Assembly (NCBI GenBank): GCA_008107755.1
Contig: VIRH01000093.1
Location: 22,477 to 86,476, forward strand
Reading direction: 5' to 3'
Source: Rhodobacterales bacterium
GTDB lineage: Bacteria > Pseudomonadota > Alphaproteobacteria > Rhizobiales > Stappiaceae
Length of the DNA stretch: 64,000 nt
Under the pieces are notes generated by a model that worked only from the letters and a program-made list of their open reading frames with translations, ran no database searches and was not told the DNA's origin. Below, piece after piece: positions 36,501-44,342 of the stretch. Made by a program: the position numbers and the translations under genes. Every line of letters starts with the position of its first letter. Position 1 is the stretch's first letter.

Positions 36501-37349
36501 ATGATCGATCGTTATCCCTCCGCCCCTTCGCTCGCTCTCGGCGACGTGACGGTTTCCAGCCTGTCGGACGGATTTCTCGATATCCCGGCAGACTATTTCC
36601 CCGACGCAACTCCCACGGAACGGCGAATGGTTTCACCGGTCACCCGGTTCGGAGCGAATGTCTGGTTGGTGACGACACCAACCCGGAAGATACTCATAGA
36701 CGCCGGATCGGGAGACTGGCTGAAGCAGCGTTTTCCCGAAACCGGCCAGCTTGCATGGCCGGATCGCCGCGATGGCGCTGCGCATGGGATCACGGATATC
36801 GTTCTCACGCATATGCATGCCGACCACATCGGCGGGCTGGTCACGGGGAGCCGCAGCCTGTTTCCGGAAGCGACCCTTCATGTCCAGGAGGAGGAATGGA
36901 ACTACTGGACCGACGAGAGCCTGGCGGAGAGGTCGTCGGATGCCATGAAGCCGGCGATCAACCTCGTCCAGACGCTTGCGCGTCGGCTGGAGGACCAGGT
37001 GACGCGACATGAAGGAGCGGCGGATCTCGGCGAAGGGGTGATGCTCCGTCCGGCGCCGGGCCACACACCGGGTCACCAGATCGTGCATCTCGCCTCCGGC
37101 AAGCAGCAGGCCCTGCTTCTTGGAGACGCCGTTGTCTCGCAGGATCTGCAGGTCGCCAATCCCGAGGCCCGCTACGCACTGGAGACAGACCCGGCGCTTG
37201 CCGCGGAAACCCGCAAGTCCCTGTTCGCGTGGATTGCCTGCGACAAGATCCCGTTTGCGGCGACGCATCTGCGCACTGCCGCATACGCTCACCTCGAGAA
37301 AGAAGGCGACGGCTACCGGTTTTCAGGCGCCGCCGCCTCCGGAGACTGA
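36501..37349 (+). CDS. MBL-fold metallo-hydrolase
   Basis: A 282-residue metallo-beta-lactamase-fold enzyme with the zinc motif HMHADH (His104, His106, Asp108, His109), a later His in PGHTPGHQIVH, the bridging Asp in LLLGDAVV, and a final His in ATHLRTAAY. This is a full dinuclear set. The group includes lactonases and other hydrolases; no substrate can be named, and relation to AHL lactonases is only general. The divergent GlxA-type regulator suggests induction by a small metabolite. Its stop abuts the convergent oxidoreductase stop. Confidence 0.87.
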   Translation: MIDRYPSAPSLALGDVTVSSLSDGFLDIPADYFPDATPTERRMVSPVTRFGANVWLVTTPTRKILIDAGSGDWLKQRFPETGQLAWPDRRDGAAHGITDIVLTHMHADHIGGLVTGSRSLFPEATLHVQEEEWNYWTDESLAERSSDAMKPAINLVQTLARRLEDQVTRHEGAADLGEGVMLRPAPGHTPGHQIVHLASGKQQALLLGDAVVSQDLQVANPEARYALETDPALAAETRKSLFAWIACDKIPFAATHLRTAAYAHLEKEGDGYRFSGAAASGD

Positions 37350-38357
37350 TCAGTCGACGTCGGCCCAGCCGCCCTTTTCGGCGGAGGCGAAGAGAGCGTC
37401 CAGGATCTTCATGTTCTGGACCGCATCTTCCACACCATGGGGCAGAGGAGCTTCGCCGAGGATTGCACGGCCAAACACGTCGGCCAGTTCGCCATACTGG
37501 TCGCAGGGCGGAATGATCTGGCCTTCCATGGCGCCGTCAGCCAGCAACGAACCGTCATCCGTACGGATTTCCACGGCCTCGCCCTGAGGCGCATTCACCG
37601 GAATGACGATCTCCAGCCGCTTTTTCGTACCGACGAGGTTGAAGCGCTGATACGGCGTGAGCTGGGTGGAGACGATGAAATTCAGGTGCCTGTCATTGCC
37701 GAAATCCAGAAGCGCGCTCGACATCCGGTCGGTGCCGAATTCCGGATCCCGGTCGAGCAGCGACACGACACGCTTCGGCTCGGCATCGAAGAAGTACCGC
37801 CCGGCCAGCATCGTGTAGCAGCCGATGTCGTAAAGCGCGCCGCCGCCGATATCGGCCATGTTGCGGATGTTGGACGGATCGTCGTTGTAATAGCTGAAGA
37901 AACACTGGATCGCCTTCAGGTCGCCAAGCTCCCCCGAGCGGACGATCTCGCGCGCCTTGATCCACTGCGGATGCGCCCGCACCATGAAGTTTTCCGCAAC
38001 CAGCTTGTCTCCGGGCAGGTTCAGCAGCTTCGAAGCTTCCTCCGCATTGAGCGCCATCGGTTTTTCGCAAAGCACATGCTTGCCCGCTTCCACCGCCTGG
38101 ATCGTCACCGGCACGTGCAGATGGTTCGGCAAAGGATTGTAGACGGCGTCTATCTCCGGATCGGCAAGAAGATCTTCATAGGAGCCGTAGGCCTTCTCGA
38201 TTCCGAGATCCTTTGCGGCGGCCTCGGCCTTCTCCATGCTTCGCGAAGCGATCCCCGCGACGATCCCGGTCTTCGACTGCTGAATGCCCGGAATAACCTT
38301 TTCGATGCCGATTCTGGCCGTCGAAACGATCCCCCAGCGAATTTTCTTGTCTGCCAT
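37350..38357 (-). CDS. Gfo/Idh/MocA family NAD(P)-dependent oxidoreductase
   Basis: A 335-residue dehydrogenase starting at ATG 38355-38357 with a GGAGGG site. The N-terminal Rossmann fold has RWGIVSTARIG, and the family motif CEKPMAL with Lys is present. The C-terminal domain holds GGGALYDIGCY, which contributes the catalytic Asp/His region (the usual His is Tyr or Cys in some members, here Cys-Tyr). It may act on a sugar or inositol. It is a lone gene tail to tail with the metallo-hydrolase. Confidence 0.88.
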   Translation of the reverse strand: MADKKIRWGIVSTARIGIEKVIPGIQQSKTGIVAGIASRSMEKAEAAAKDLGIEKAYGSYEDLLADPEIDAVYNPLPNHLHVPVTIQAVEAGKHVLCEKPMALNAEEASKLLNLPGDKLVAENFMVRAHPQWIKAREIVRSGELGDLKAIQCFFSYYNDDPSNIRNMADIGGGALYDIGCYTMLAGRYFFDAEPKRVVSLLDRDPEFGTDRMSSALLDFGNDRHLNFIVSTQLTPYQRFNLVGTKKRLEIVIPVNAPQGEAVEIRTDDGSLLADGAMEGQIIPPCDQYGELADVFGRAILGEAPLPHGVEDAVQNMKILDALFASAEKGGWADVD

Positions 38358-38458
38358 GCTGCCAACCCTCCCTGCTTGAGGCACGCTCCTCAATTGGCAC
38401 GGAACCCGATTGCCCGCAAGGCCGGTAGTGCGGAAGTCTGCAGGGTATGCGTGTGCGG

Positions 38459-38587
38459 CTCATCCTTCGAGACGCCGCTGACGCGGCTCCTCAGGATGTG
38501 AGTGAGGGTGGCGCCGCGCTTTCTGTCTTCCCGGCATTCGCCGCCCTCATCCTGAGGAAGCGCGGAGCGCTGTCTCGAAGGATGGGC
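38459..38587. repeat. Pair of inverted intergenic repeat units (CTCATCCTTCGAGA type)
   Basis: Two related units lie in opposite direction, at 38459-38508 and 38546-38587. Each pairs CATCCT with AGGATG around a GC-rich middle (CGCTGACGCGG, GCGCGGAGCGC). Elements with this CATCCTTCGAGAC ... CTCAGGATG pattern are spread over many alphaproteobacterial genomes. Transcribed, they would form strong hairpins. They lie in the 599-base gap between the oxidoreductase and ppk2 genes, in which I see no gene. Confidence 0.7.
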
Positions 38588-38756
38588 GACACCTGCTGTC
38601 CACGGCGGAGCCCTTGTGTGCGAACTGCGGAGAGCCGGCTCTGAGAACGAATGGCGGTCAGGACGCTTGCCCAGACACCGCATGCGTCCACCCCGGTTTT
38701 TTCGAAATTGCCCATGGAACTCCTGCGGAGGACAGGACACGAAAACTCTCACGATG

Positions 38757-38866
38757 GTCATCCCCGACTTGATCGGGGATCCACTCGCTCCCAGAGCGTT
38801 CCGGAAAAGACCGCCGCCTTCGCCTGCGGGACCGGGCATTGGATCCCCGATCAAGTCGGGGATGAC
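38757..38866. repeat. Perfect 27-bp inverted repeat (GTCATCCCCGACTTGATCGG type)
   Basis: The arms 38757-38783 and 38840-38866 are exact reverse complements over 27 bases, around a 56-base spacer. Each arm holds its own small palindrome (CCCCGA...TCGGGG). This type of element is common between genes in alphaproteobacteria. It lies downstream of ppk2, where it could also serve as a 3' hairpin. Confidence 0.75.
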
Positions 38867-38956
38867 GCCGAAGCATGCAGGCAAAACTGTTTTATCGGAA
38901 CGCTCGCCGAAGCAAGAAGGTCCCTCTCGAAAGGCGCGTTGCGTATTCCCGACCGA

Positions 38957-39865
38957 TCAGTATTTCTCCGGAACGTAGAGATGTTCCGGCAGTACCTTGC
39001 GCTCGTAGTCGGAATTGTAGCGTCGTTCGGGAAGCTGGATCGGATCGTGGGGAATTTCCTCGTAGGGCAGCATCGACAACAGATGGTCGATGCAATTGAG
39101 CCGCGCCTGTTTCTTGTCGTTGCCTTCGACGATGAACCATGGAGCTTCGGGAATATTGGTCCGCTCGAAGGTTTCTTCCTTCGCCTTGGTGTAATCCTCC
39201 CAGCGCACACGGGATTCCAGATCCATGGGCGAGAGCTTCCACTGCTTCAACGGATCGTGGATGCGCATCAGGAAGCGCAACTGCTGCTCCTCGTCCGAAA
39301 TCGAGAACCAGTACTTGATCAGCCTGACGCCGGAGCGAACGAGCATGCGCTCGAATTCTGGCACGTCGTTGAAAAACTGCTCCACCTCGTCGTTGGAGGC
39401 AAACCCCATGACACGCTCGACGCCGGAGCGGTTGTACCAGGAGCGGTCAAAGAGAACCATTTCGCCCGCGGCGGGCAGATGCGGCACGTAACGCTGGAAA
39501 TACCACTGCGTCTTTTCGCGCTCCGTGGGCGCCGGCAGCGCGACGACACGGGCAACGCGCGGATTGAGGCGCTGGGTGATCCGCTTGATCACGCCACCCT
39601 TGCCCGCCGCATCCCGGCCTTCGAATATGACAACGATCTTCTGGCCCGTGTGCTGAACCCAGTCCTGCAGCTTGACCAGCTCCGACTGAAGGCGCAGCAG
39701 CTCGTGGAAGTAGGTATTCCGGTCGAGCGGCGACTTGTGTTTCTTGTAGGAGATGAAGGCAAGATCCCGGGCGATCAGGAAATCGTCGATTTCCATCTCC
39801 AGTTCCTCATCGAGACTGTCCGCCCATTCCGCTTCGACCCAGCTCTTTGCACTATCGTCTTTCAT
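38957..39865 (-). CDS. ppk2: Polyphosphate kinase 2
   Basis: A 302-residue PPK2 enzyme that transfers phosphate between polyphosphate and nucleotides. Visible are Walker A FEGRDAAGKGG, the PTEREKTQWYFQRYVPHLPAAG lid region, Walker B-like LFDRSWYNRSGVERVMGF, and the class I tail DLESRVRWEDYTKAKEE. ATG 39863-39865 has an AAAGGA site, so I prefer it to the ATG at 39883 or the open frame further up. Class I members mainly make ADP/ATP or GTP from polyphosphate. It is a single gene ended by the intergenic repeats. Confidence 0.92.
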   Translation of the reverse strand: MKDDSAKSWVEAEWADSLDEELEMEIDDFLIARDLAFISYKKHKSPLDRNTYFHELLRLQSELVKLQDWVQHTGQKIVVIFEGRDAAGKGGVIKRITQRLNPRVARVVALPAPTEREKTQWYFQRYVPHLPAAGEMVLFDRSWYNRSGVERVMGFASNDEVEQFFNDVPEFERMLVRSGVRLIKYWFSISDEEQQLRFLMRIHDPLKQWKLSPMDLESRVRWEDYTKAKEETFERTNIPEAPWFIVEGNDKKQARLNCIDHLLSMLPYEEIPHDPIQLPERRYNSDYERKVLPEHLYVPEKY

Positions 39866-40070
39866 CCATCGATCCTTTGACATCTGAAGGCGACATATTC
39901 CGGAGCCGGGGTTGCGCGGTCTGCGCGCCTCCGGTCCGTCGGCCTTGCTCCCCATGACTGTGAACAGGTTATCCATGAAAGTTTTTTGACAACGCTGCCT
40001 GTTCGCAAGGCTTAATTTGGGAAGGGAGCATCGCCATTGCCCGGTCGCGACAAGAATTTTCTTGTCAGTG

Positions 40071-40084
40071 AATGAACGTTCATT
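40071..40084. promoter_or_regulatory. Candidate TetR operator
   Basis: A perfect 14-base palindrome, AATGAACGTTCATT, 25 bases upstream of the tetR ATG. TetR-family sites commonly contain such ATGAACGTTCAT-type dyads. It would control the tetR-mccB-mccA operon. Confidence 0.65.
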
Positions 40085-40109
40085 TATTTTCAGGTCATGG
40101 GAGGACGAT

Positions 40110-40739
40110 ATGGCAGCACATGCCCTGCCGGCTCAGAACCGGACAAAAGGCCGTGAAACCGCCGAACGGGTCCGAAAGGCAGCCCTGACGCTTTTCGCGA
40201 ATTCCGGTTTCGCCGCAGTCTCCATGCGGGAGATTTCGGCGGCTGTCGGTGTGCAGCCCGGCGCGCTCTACAATCATTTCCCTACGAAGCAGGACATCCT
40301 GAAGGACCTGATGCTGACCCATATGGCCGAGCTTCTGGCCGCGTGGGAGGAAGCGCATCGGCCCGAGGGCGTCGACCCTCTGGAGCATTTCGTCTGCTTT
40401 CATATCCGCTACCACCTGGACCGCCCGGACGAGGTCTTCGTCGCCTATATGGAACTCCGCAGCCTCGAGCCCGAGAATTTCGCCGCTGTGGAAACCGAGC
40501 GCAGGCGCTACGAGACCATTCTGACCGACATTCTGGCGGCCGGCACCACGGCAGGGCGATACGCCGTCGAAGACGCGAAGGTCGCCACCCGCGCGATCAT
40601 CGCCATGCTGACCGGCATCCCGACCTGGTACCGCGAAGGCGGATCCCTGTCGAAGGATGCCGTCGAAGATCTCTACCTGACCATGGTACAAAAGTCTGTG
40701 GCGCCGACACCAGGACACGCCCCGAGGGAGGCCGGATGA
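40110..40739 (+). CDS. TetR family regulator of the leucine/isovalerate operon
   Basis: A 209-residue TetR regulator starting at ATG 40110 after GGGAGGACG. The HTH is [31 protein letters not shown], and the rest is a helical ligand-binding domain. mccB starts one base after its stop, so it is the first gene of the catabolic operon and very likely its repressor, with an acyl-CoA intermediate as inducer. It may be the functional counterpart of LiuQ, a TetR-type regulator known in other Proteobacteria. Confidence 0.9.
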   Translation: MAAHALPAQNRTKGRETAERVRKAALTLFANSGFAAVSMREISAAVGVQPGALYNHFPTKQDILKDLMLTHMAELLAAWEEAHRPEGVDPLEHFVCFHIRYHLDRPDEVFVAYMELRSLEPENFAAVETERRRYETILTDILAAGTTAGRYAVEDAKVATRAIIAMLTGIPTWYREGGSLSKDAVEDLYLTMVQKSVAPTPGHAPREAG

Positions 40740-40740
40740 C

Positions 40741-42348
40741 ATGAGCATCCTCAAATCGAATCTGTCGCCCAGAAGCGCCGAGTTTGCGGCCAACCGGAAG
40801 GCCCATGAAGCCGCAATGGAGACGGTACGGGAGGCTGCACGGACAGCGCTGGACGGCGGCGGAGAAACCGCGCGCGAGCGTCATGTGTCCCGCGGCAAGA
40901 TCCTGCCCCGCGAACGCGTCTCGCGGCTCCTTGATCCGGGCTCGCCTTTCCTCGAAGTCGGCATGCTGGCCGCGCACGGCCTCTACGATGGCGCAGCGCC
41001 CTCCGCCGGAATGATTGCCGGCATCGGCCGGGTCGAGGGTCAGGAAGTGATGATCCTGGCCAATGATGCCACCGTGAAGGGTGGCACCTACTATCCGATG
41101 TCGGTGAAGAAGCACCTGCGCGCGCAGGAGATTGCAGCGGAGAACAATCTGCCCTGCATCTATCTGGTCGACAGCGGCGGTGCGAACCTTCCCAACCAGG
41201 ACGAGGTCTTTCCCGACCGCGACCATTTCGGACGGATCTTCTTCAACCAGGCCAACATGTCGGCAAAGGGCATTGCCCAGATCGCGGTCGTCATGGGGTC
41301 CTGCACGGCGGGCGGCGCCTATGTGCCGGCCATGTCCGACGAGACCATCATCGTCCGCAATCAGGGCACCATCTTCCTGGCAGGTCCTCCGCTGGTAAAG
41401 GCGGCCACGGGCGAGGAAGTCACGGCTGAGGATCTCGGCGGCGGCGATGTGCACACGCGCCTTTCCGGCGTTGCCGACCACCTCGCCCGCGACGACGCCC
41501 ACGCCCTTGCCCTTGCCCGCCGCTCCATCGCCAGCCTCAACCGCAAGAAGACCCTGTCGGTGACGACGCAGCCGGTCGAGGAACCGCTCTACGATCCGGA
41601 AGAAATTCTCGGTGTGGTCCCGGCGGACCTGAAGACGCCCTATGACATCCGCGAAGTGATCGCCCGTGTCGTCGATGGCTCGCGCTTCGACGAATTCAAG
41701 GCTCGCTACGGCACGACGCTGGTCTGCGGCTTTGCCCATGTCCACGGGATGCCGGTCGGCGTCATCGCCAACAATGGCGTGCTCTTTTCCGAAAGCGCGG
41801 TCAAGGGCGCCCATTTCGTCGAGCTGTGCTCGCAGCGCAAGGTGCCGCTGGTCTTCCTCCAGAACATCACCGGCTTCATGGTCGGCCGCAAATACGAAAG
41901 TGGCGGCATCGCCAAGGACGGCGCAAAGCTGGTGACGGCGGTCGCCACCACCTCCGTGCCGAAGATCACGATGCTGGTCGGCGGCTCCTTCGGGGCTGGA
42001 AACTACGGCATGTGCGGCCGCGCCTATTCGCCCCGCTTTCTCTGGACCTGGCCGAACTCGCGCATCTCCGTCATGGGCGGCGAACAGGCGGCCGGCGTCC
42101 TTGCCACGGTCCGGCGCGACGGCATCGAGCGCAAGGGCGGCACGTGGCCGAAAGAGGAAGAACAGGCCTTCAAACAGCCGATCGTCGACCAGTTCGAGGA
42201 ACAGGGTCATCCCCTCTACGCCACCGCGCGGCTCTGGGACGACGGCATCGTCGATCCACGCAAGACACGCGATATTCTGGGCCTGTCTCTCTCCGCCGCG
42301 CTCAACGCCCCCATCGAAGAAACGCGCTTCGGTCTCTTCAGGATGTGA
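40741..42348 (+). CDS. mccB: Methylcrotonyl-CoA carboxylase carboxyltransferase (beta) subunit
   Basis: A 535-residue carboxyltransferase that moves CO2 from biotin to 3-methylcrotonyl-CoA in leucine breakdown. Seen are the conserved [63 protein letters not shown], the [16 protein letters not shown] loop, and C-terminal [15 protein letters not shown], all typical of MccB/LiuB. It begins one base after tetR. Its last roughly 90 bases occur again, decayed, at 42880-42975. The isovaleryl-CoA dehydrogenase that usually heads such operons is absent here. Confidence 0.96.
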   Translation: MSILKSNLSPRSAEFAANRKAHEAAMETVREAARTALDGGGETARERHVSRGKILPRERVSRLLDPGSPFLEVGMLAAHGLYDGAAPSAGMIAGIGRVEGQEVMILANDATVKGGTYYPMSVKKHLRAQEIAAENNLPCIYLVDSGGANLPNQDEVFPDRDHFGRIFFNQANMSAKGIAQIAVVMGSCTAGGAYVPAMSDETIIVRNQGTIFLAGPPLVKAATGEEVTAEDLGGGDVHTRLSGVADHLARDDAHALALARRSIASLNRKKTLSVTTQPVEEPLYDPEEILGVVPADLKTPYDIREVIARVVDGSRFDEFKARYGTTLVCGFAHVHGMPVGVIANNGVLFSESAVKGAHFVELCSQRKVPLVFLQNITGFMVGRKYESGGIAKDGAKLVTAVATTSVPKITMLVGGSFGAGNYGMCGRAYSPRFLWTWPNSRISVMGGEQAAGVLATVRRDGIERKGGTWPKEEEQAFKQPIVDQFEEQGHPLYATARLWDDGIVDPRKTRDILGLSLSAALNAPIEETRFGLFRM

Positions 42349-42352
42349 TGCC

Positions 42353-42796
42353 ATGACGCTGGAACAGCTGATGCAGAAATATCCGGGCGCCGAAACCTTC
42401 AGGTTCGGAGATGGCCCGGACCTGTGCGCGTCGTTGATCAAACTTGTCCGCGAGGGCAGGAAAACGGCAACCTGCGGCTCCCTGGCAAGCTTCACCACCG
42501 GCGACGAAGCCATGCCGGAGCCGGGCCGCAGGGACATTGCCCTCAACTGGGACGGAACGCCGGCCCTCGTCATCGAGACGACCGAGGTCACGATCCGGCG
42601 GTTTTGCGAGGTCAGTGAAGACTTCGCCCTTGCAGAAGGTGAAAACGAGGACCTTGCCGGCTGGCAGCGGGATCACCGGACATTCTTTGAACGAAACGGA
42701 GGCTTCACTCCGGAGATGGATCTGGTTTGCGAGCGGTTCAGGGTCATCGAGGACCTCCAGCCCGGACTGAAGGGAGATGAACGTGTTCGCAATTGA
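42353..42796 (+). CDS. ASCH domain protein (YhfF-like)
   Basis: A 147-residue ASCH-domain protein. Visible features are FGDGPDLCASLIKLVREGRKTATCGSLASF, GRRDIALNWDGTPALVIETTEV, and DLAGWQRDHRTFFE, as in the COG4405/YhfF group. ASCH domains are tied to RNA/nucleotide binding, and some have amidohydrolase activity; the role here is unknown. It starts 4 bases after mccB and is an odd guest in a leucine operon. The next reading frame begins inside its end. Confidence 0.87.
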   Translation: MTLEQLMQKYPGAETFRFGDGPDLCASLIKLVREGRKTATCGSLASFTTGDEAMPEPGRRDIALNWDGTPALVIETTEVTIRRFCEVSEDFALAEGENEDLAGWQRDHRTFFERNGGFTPEMDLVCERFRVIEDLQPGLKGDERVRN

Positions 42797-42975
42797 GCTC
42801 CCTGTCGGTGACATCATGGCACAGAAGACGGATGCAGTCGTCAGCGCCGCCAAGTCCTCGCGGCGCGGCGGAGGCAATATCGACGCGTATAAGACACGCA
42901 ATATTCCTCGGCGACCCCTCCGCCGACTTGAACGCGCCCATCGAGGACACACGTTTCGGGTTGTTCAGAATGTGA
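42777..42975 (+). pseudogene. Remnant: macro-domain N terminus fused to a second mccB 3' end
   Basis: Two fragments are joined. The first (42777-42880) reads VGDIMAQKTDAVVSAAKSS with GGGNIDA, aligning with [18 protein letters not shown] and GGGGVDG of the intact macro-domain protein at 43818. The second (about 42880-42975) is a copy of the mccB end: in a shifted frame it reads [18 protein letters not shown], 16 of 18 identical to mccB. The two pieces need different frames because the copy has a 2-base deletion. It has a ribosome site (AAGGGAG) but no sensible product, so it is a decayed insertion or recombination scar. Confidence 0.75.
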
Positions 42976-42982
42976 GGACCCG

Positions 42983-43810
42983 ATGACCTGGAAAACACCG
43001 CAAACTTTCGATTTCGAGGGCCACACCGTGCGCTGGGGCACATTGGGGGACGGCGAGCCGCTCGTTCTGATGCACGGAACGCCCTTCTGGTCATACGAAT
43101 GGGCGCGGATCGCGCCCCTTCTGGCATCCGAACGGAAGGTCTATTTCTTCGACATGCTGGGCTACGGCAACTCAGACAGGCCGGATGGCGACATTTCCCT
43201 TGGCATCCAGAACCGGATTTTTGCCACTCTCGTCGCGCACTGGGGCCTCGAAAAGCCCGATGTTGTTGCCCATGACTTCGGCGGCGCGACAGCCCTGCGG
43301 ACCCACCTGATCGACCGCGTCGACTACAAAAGCCTGACGCTGATCGATCCGGTTGCCATCCGTCCATGGGGCTCGCCGCTCGTCCAGCACGTCAAGCACC
43401 ACGAGGCTGCCTTCGCAGGCATGCCCGGCTACATGCATGAGGCGATCCTGCCCGCGTATCTGCAGTCTGCGATGAAGCGCAAGGCGACACCGGAGACGCT
43501 GGCACCCTATGCGGAGCAGTGGACCGGCGAGAGCAAGCAGGCCTCGTTCTATCGCCAGATCGCCCAGATGGACCAGAAGTACACCGACGAGGTCCAGGAC
43601 CGCTACGCTGACATTCGCTGCCCGGTACAGATCCTCTGGGGCGAGGACGACGAGTGGATTCCCATCGAGCGCGGCCGGGAGCTTCATGCCATGATTCCCG
43701 GCTCCACGTTCATACCCGTGCCCGGCGCGGGACATCTGATGCAGGAGGACGCACCGGAAGCGATTGCCTATCACGTCCTTGCGTTCCTGAAGGAGAAAGG
43801 CCCTGAGTGA
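42983..43810 (+). CDS. Alpha/beta hydrolase with nucleophilic Asp (dehalogenase/epoxide hydrolase-like)
   Basis: A 275-residue alpha/beta hydrolase. The oxyanion loop is [12 protein letters not shown], the nucleophile elbow VAHDFGGA with Asp98 in place of Ser, an acid in [10 protein letters not shown], and His in [12 protein letters not shown]. Asp nucleophiles occur in haloalkane dehalogenases and epoxide hydrolases; the halide-binding Trp after Asp is Phe here, so true dehalogenase activity is unlikely. It starts 7 bases after the mccB-end copy. It may handle a side product of branched-chain catabolism, but that is inference. Confidence 0.85.
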   Translation: MTWKTPQTFDFEGHTVRWGTLGDGEPLVLMHGTPFWSYEWARIAPLLASERKVYFFDMLGYGNSDRPDGDISLGIQNRIFATLVAHWGLEKPDVVAHDFGGATALRTHLIDRVDYKSLTLIDPVAIRPWGSPLVQHVKHHEAAFAGMPGYMHEAILPAYLQSAMKRKATPETLAPYAEQWTGESKQASFYRQIAQMDQKYTDEVQDRYADIRCPVQILWGEDDEWIPIERGRELHAMIPGSTFIPVPGAGHLMQEDAPEAIAYHVLAFLKEKGPE

Positions 43811-43817
43811 TGCCCCT

Positions 43818-44342
43818 ATGACAGCCCTGGAACGGATCACCACCCACCTGGGCGACATCACGAAACTTGAGACGGACGCCATCGTCAACGCGGCCAATTC
43901 GTCGTTGCTCGGCGGAGGCGGCGTCGACGGCGCGATCCACCGGGCCGCAGGTCCGAAGCTCGTTCAGGAGTGCCGGTTGCTCGGCGGCTGCAAGACCGGT
44001 GAAGCGAAAATCACCAAAGGCTACCGTCTGCCGGCGCGATACGTCATCCATACTGTCGGGCCGGTCTGGCGCGGAGGAACTGCCGGCGAGCCAGAGCTGC
44101 TGGCATCCTGCTATGAAACCAGCCTCCGGCTGGGCGCTGAACACGGTTGCCGGAGCTTCGCCTTTCCGGCCATTTCGACCGGGATCTACGGTTACCCTGC
44201 TGATCAGGCAGCGAAGATCGCTGTCGGGACTCTCGCCCGTGTCCTCAAGGACCTCGACACAATCGAGACGGTGACGCTCGTCGCCTTTGATGAGGCGAGC
44301 CACATTCATTTGACGACCACGCTTGGGAGGGCGGACGACTGA
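43818..44342 (+). CDS. Macro domain protein (O-acetyl-ADP-ribose deacetylase-like)
   Basis: A 174-residue MacroD/YmdB-type protein. The signature loops are intact: [34 protein letters not shown] (loop 1) and [21 protein letters not shown] (loop 2). They bind ADP-ribose; the Asn and Asp in AANSS...GVDG are catalytic in the deacetylase branch. Its stop overlaps the mccA ATG (TGATG), so it is coupled to mccA translation. Its place in a carboxylase operon is unusual and its local substrate unknown. Confidence 0.92.
   Translation: MTALERITTHLGDITKLETDAIVNAANSSLLGGGGVDGAIHRAAGPKLVQECRLLGGCKTGEAKITKGYRLPARYVIHTVGPVWRGGTAGEPELLASCYETSLRLGAEHGCRSFAFPAISTGIYGYPADQAAKIAVGTLARVLKDLDTIETVTLVAFDEASHIHLTTTLGRADD

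Noticed and set aside
42793..42975. 60-codon ORF as a true small gene
   Set aside because: Its first half reads out of frame to the macro-like fragment and its end is a copy of the mccB tail. It is part of the remnant.
42983..43810. Calling the alpha/beta hydrolase a haloalkane dehalogenase
   Set aside because: Asp98 fits, but the halide-binding Trp next to it is Phe, so I keep a general name.
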